Positions 15,137 through 17,978 of a stretch of DNA of 17,978 nucleotides are shown piece by piece (the first letter of the stretch is position 1; each line of letters starts with the position of its first letter). The notes below the pieces were generated by a model, which was given only the letters and a program-made list of their open reading frames with translations, searched no databases and was not told the origin of the DNA. Both the position numbers and the translations under genes were made by a program. Origin of the DNA: Bacteroides sp. (GTDB lineage: Bacteria > Bacteroidota > Bacteroidia > Bacteroidales > Bacteroidaceae); NCBI GenBank assembly GCA_019412865.1, contig DXOJ01000521.1, positions 1 to 17,978 of the forward strand, written 5' to 3'.

Positions 15137-15709
15137 TCAGAGCATTCGTTTCAGCTTTGCCCTGATCCGGCTCAAACTTACCGGAGTTATTCCCAGATAA
15201 GAAGCAAGGCATTCTAATGGCATTCTCTGCAATAACTCCGGATTGTTCCGGATCAGCTTCATATACCGTTCGGATGCATTGGTGAATAATAGGGAAATAA
15301 GTCTTTCCTCCGTTTGCATGAATTCGGATTCGGCAAACTTACGTCCCCAGTTGGCGATATGAATGTCTTCTTTGAATAATTCCTGTAAGTCTTTACGCTT
15401 CAGTAAATACAACTCCGACTCTTCCATCAACTCCATCGATTCATATCCCTGCTGGTTATCCACATAACTTTTCAGCGAGACAATGGCAGCACCCTCTTTC
15501 CCGATCCAGAATGTAACTTCTTTCCCATCCACAGGAATATAAGCTCTGACAATCCCTTTCTCGATAAAAAAGATATTCGTTTCAGTTTTACCGGCTTCCA
15601 GTATATGATACCCTTTGGGGTACGTCACTTTAGACAGATGCTTTGTCAATTTATCCATCGAAGCTTCCGGTATCGGGTATATCTTATTGATAATCTCGTG
15701 TATATCCAT
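15137..15709 (-). CDS. Crp/Fnr-family transcriptional regulator
   Basis: A 190-residue regulator. Residues about 18-115 form a cyclic-nucleotide-binding-type beta-barrel (KGYHILEAGKTETNIFFIEK, then GIVRAYI and GKEVTFWIGKEG). The classical cAMP-contact motif (RxS with a preceding acidic residue) is absent, so the ligand is unknown. A long helix (EFMQTEERLISLLF) leads into a C-terminal helix-turn-helix with the core LASYLGITPVSLSRIRAKL (about 168-186). No cysteine cluster is present, which argues against an iron-sulfur FNR sensor. Regulators of this type in Bacteroides often sit beside a transporter; here a divergent SMR exporter is the obvious candidate target (inference). Confidence 0.9.
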   Translation of the reverse strand: MDIHEIINKIYPIPEASMDKLTKHLSKVTYPKGYHILEAGKTETNIFFIEKGIVRAYIPVDGKEVTFWIGKEGAAIVSLKSYVDNQQGYESMELMEESELYLLKRKDLQELFKEDIHIANWGRKFAESEFMQTEERLISLLFTNASERYMKLIRNNPELLQRMPLECLASYLGITPVSLSRIRAKLKRML

Positions 15710-15729
15710 ATAACATGAATCATTTTCTG

Positions 15730-15737
15730 CAAAAATA
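15730..15737 (-). promoter_or_regulatory. Predicted -7 element of the Crp/YjbR operon
   Basis: TATTTTTG on the minus strand fits TAnnTTTG and lies about 20 bases before the regulator ATG. It is followed by CAG, giving TATTTTTGCAG, nearly identical to the promoter of the divergent SMR gene. No -33 TTTG is visible. Confidence 0.5.
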
Positions 15738-15826
15738 CAAAAAGTTAGATTAGGAAAGAGGAATTGTTCATACTCTTATGCAGTCATTTCTTATCAAATG
15801 TAAAGTGAAAGCTCCTGCTGTCTGCC

Positions 15827-15834
15827 TAATTTTG
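15827..15834 (+). promoter_or_regulatory. Predicted -7 element of the SMR transporter gene
   Basis: TAATTTTG fits TAnnTTTG, lies about 25 bases before the ATG at 15860, and is followed by CAG. It mirrors the divergent regulator promoter at 15727-15737. No -33 TTTG is visible, suggesting dependence on an activator. Confidence 0.5.
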
Positions 15835-15859
15835 CAGTCTGATTTTAAAATAGAAAGAT

Positions 15860-16180
15860 ATGAATTGGATAATATTGATTATTGCCGGACTCTTTGAAGT
15901 CGGCTTCACTTTTTGTCTGGGTAAGATAAAAGGAGCAACGGGTGCTGACTTTTATTTATGGGGAGCGGGGTTTGTAATCTCTGTAACCTTAAGTATGTAC
16001 CTGTTGGCAAAGGCTGCGCAAACATTACCCATCGGCACTGCATATCCTGTTTGGACGGGAATAGGGGCAGTGGGAACCGTATTGGTCGGTATTCTGTTTT
16101 TTCATGAACCGGTCACTTTGGGGCGTTTGTTTTTTATGACGACTTTGATTCTTTCAATCATAGGATTGAAACTGATGTAA
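15860..16180 (+). CDS. Small multidrug resistance (SMR) transporter, SugE/Gdx-like
   Basis: A 106-residue inner-membrane protein with four helices, the normal SMR length. Glu13 (LFEV) is the conserved proton/substrate site. LPIGTAYPVWTGIGAVG (56-72) is the signature of the SugE/Gdx branch, whose known members export guanidinium and some quaternary ammonium ions. Ser45, Tyr62 and Trp65 correspond to Ser42, Tyr59 and Trp62 of E. coli SugE. Position 16 is Phe where SugE/Gdx has Trp, and Pro63 replaces Ala. These changes near the binding pocket make the substrate uncertain. No guanidine riboswitch was recognised upstream. SMR proteins work as antiparallel dimers; no second SMR gene is nearby, so a homodimer is expected. 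Confidence 0.88.
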   Translation: MNWIILIIAGLFEVGFTFCLGKIKGATGADFYLWGAGFVISVTLSMYLLAKAAQTLPIGTAYPVWTGIGAVGTVLVGILFFHEPVTLGRLFFMTTLILSIIGLKLM

Positions 16181-16361
16181 TTTGAAATGGACCGGTACGA
16201 AAGATATTACCACAACTCTACAAATACTAATCCTTTGGAGGAAAGTGCGTTTTAGTAGGAATTATTTTGGTTGATAGAATAAATTCATATATTGGCAGAA
16301 TATATGGGCGTATCTCGCCGATAACTAAATTATTATTCTATTCACCATTATCGATTAAAAA
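16181..16361. other. Intergenic stretch with no clear feature
   Basis: This 181-base region between the SMR gene and the kinase pseudogene has no open frame with recognisable content. No exact TAnnTTTG promoter was seen (TATTTTGG near 16264 is close). A short stem GGCG-tatct-CGCC near 16307-16319 is the only structure. No terminator for the SMR gene was recognised. Confidence 0.5.
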
Positions 16362-17911
<1,550 letters not shown>

Positions 17912-17978
17912 ATCGGAGAGAATTTAAATATGAATATTAGCTTTAAGATGATATTAAAAGAATGAGATACTCCTGTGA
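17912..17978. other. Right edge, nothing recognised
   Basis: About 65 AT-rich bases after the receiver fragment of the dead kinase. No coding continuation of the receiver, promoter or repeat could be recognised before the window ends. Confidence 0.4.

Noticed and set aside
15738..15859. Guanidine riboswitch upstream of the SMR gene
   Set aside because: No ACGR-type or paired-stem riboswitch pattern was recognised, and the predicted leader is only about 20 bases.

Overview
The window looks like a Bacteroides-type chromosome (phylum Bacteroidota). The reasons are a hybrid two-component sensor with a double Reg_prop propeller, promoters matching the Bacteroides pattern TAnnTTTG with or without an upstream TTTG, weak or absent Shine-Dalgarno sequences, and several lipoprotein signal peptides. 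No phage, CRISPR, rRNA, tRNA or insertion-sequence transposase was seen.

Layout. (1) Positions 1-3383, minus strand: a hybrid two-component system (HTCS) sensor/regulator that runs off the left edge in its receiver domain. (2) Positions 3601-6641, plus strand: a divergent two-gene unit of lipoproteins, a NagZ-like GH3 glycosidase and an SGNH/GDSL esterase-like hydrolase. The 217-base divergent region carries a perfect 11-bp inverted repeat on the HTCS promoter and a 20-bp-spaced direct repeat on the enzyme side. (3) Positions 6662-6719: a long hairpin separating convergent genes. (4) Positions 6747-8876, minus strand: a CPA2 cation/proton antiporter with a cytoplasmic tail. (5) Positions 8961-9071, minus strand: a short membrane-protein tail, probably a remnant of a deleted transporter gene. 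(6) Positions 9071-14682, plus strand: an RND metal-efflux operon (adaptor, pump, outer-membrane factor) behind four 11-bp repeats and a promoter with no visible -33 box, closed by a hairpin. (7) Positions 14732-15709, minus strand: a MmcQ/YjbR-like protein and a Crp/Fnr-type regulator. (8) Positions 15860-16180, plus strand: a divergent SugE/Gdx-like SMR transporter. Both promoters of this pair carry nearly the same -7 sequence. (9) Positions 16362-17911, plus strand: a dead hybrid histidine kinase with four in-frame TAA stops and an internal deletion. The final ~65 bases hold nothing recognisable.

How the genes fit together. The left part reads as a small glycan-response unit: an HTCS sensing a sugar signal in the periplasm and, by inference, controlling two exported hydrolases. 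No SusC/SusD pair is visible in the window. The middle part is an ion-homeostasis block of antiporter and divalent-metal exporter. The RND promoter architecture suggests activation by a response regulator that is not encoded here. The right part is a small regulator/exporter pair followed by a decaying sensor kinase.

The most distinctive signals are non-coding or decay-related: the 11-bp repeat array at 9071-9114, the perfect inverted repeat at 3417-3447, the mirrored promoters of the Crp/SMR pair, and a kinase pseudogene whose frame is kept through four TAA codons. I found no clear new multi-gene defence or mobile system.
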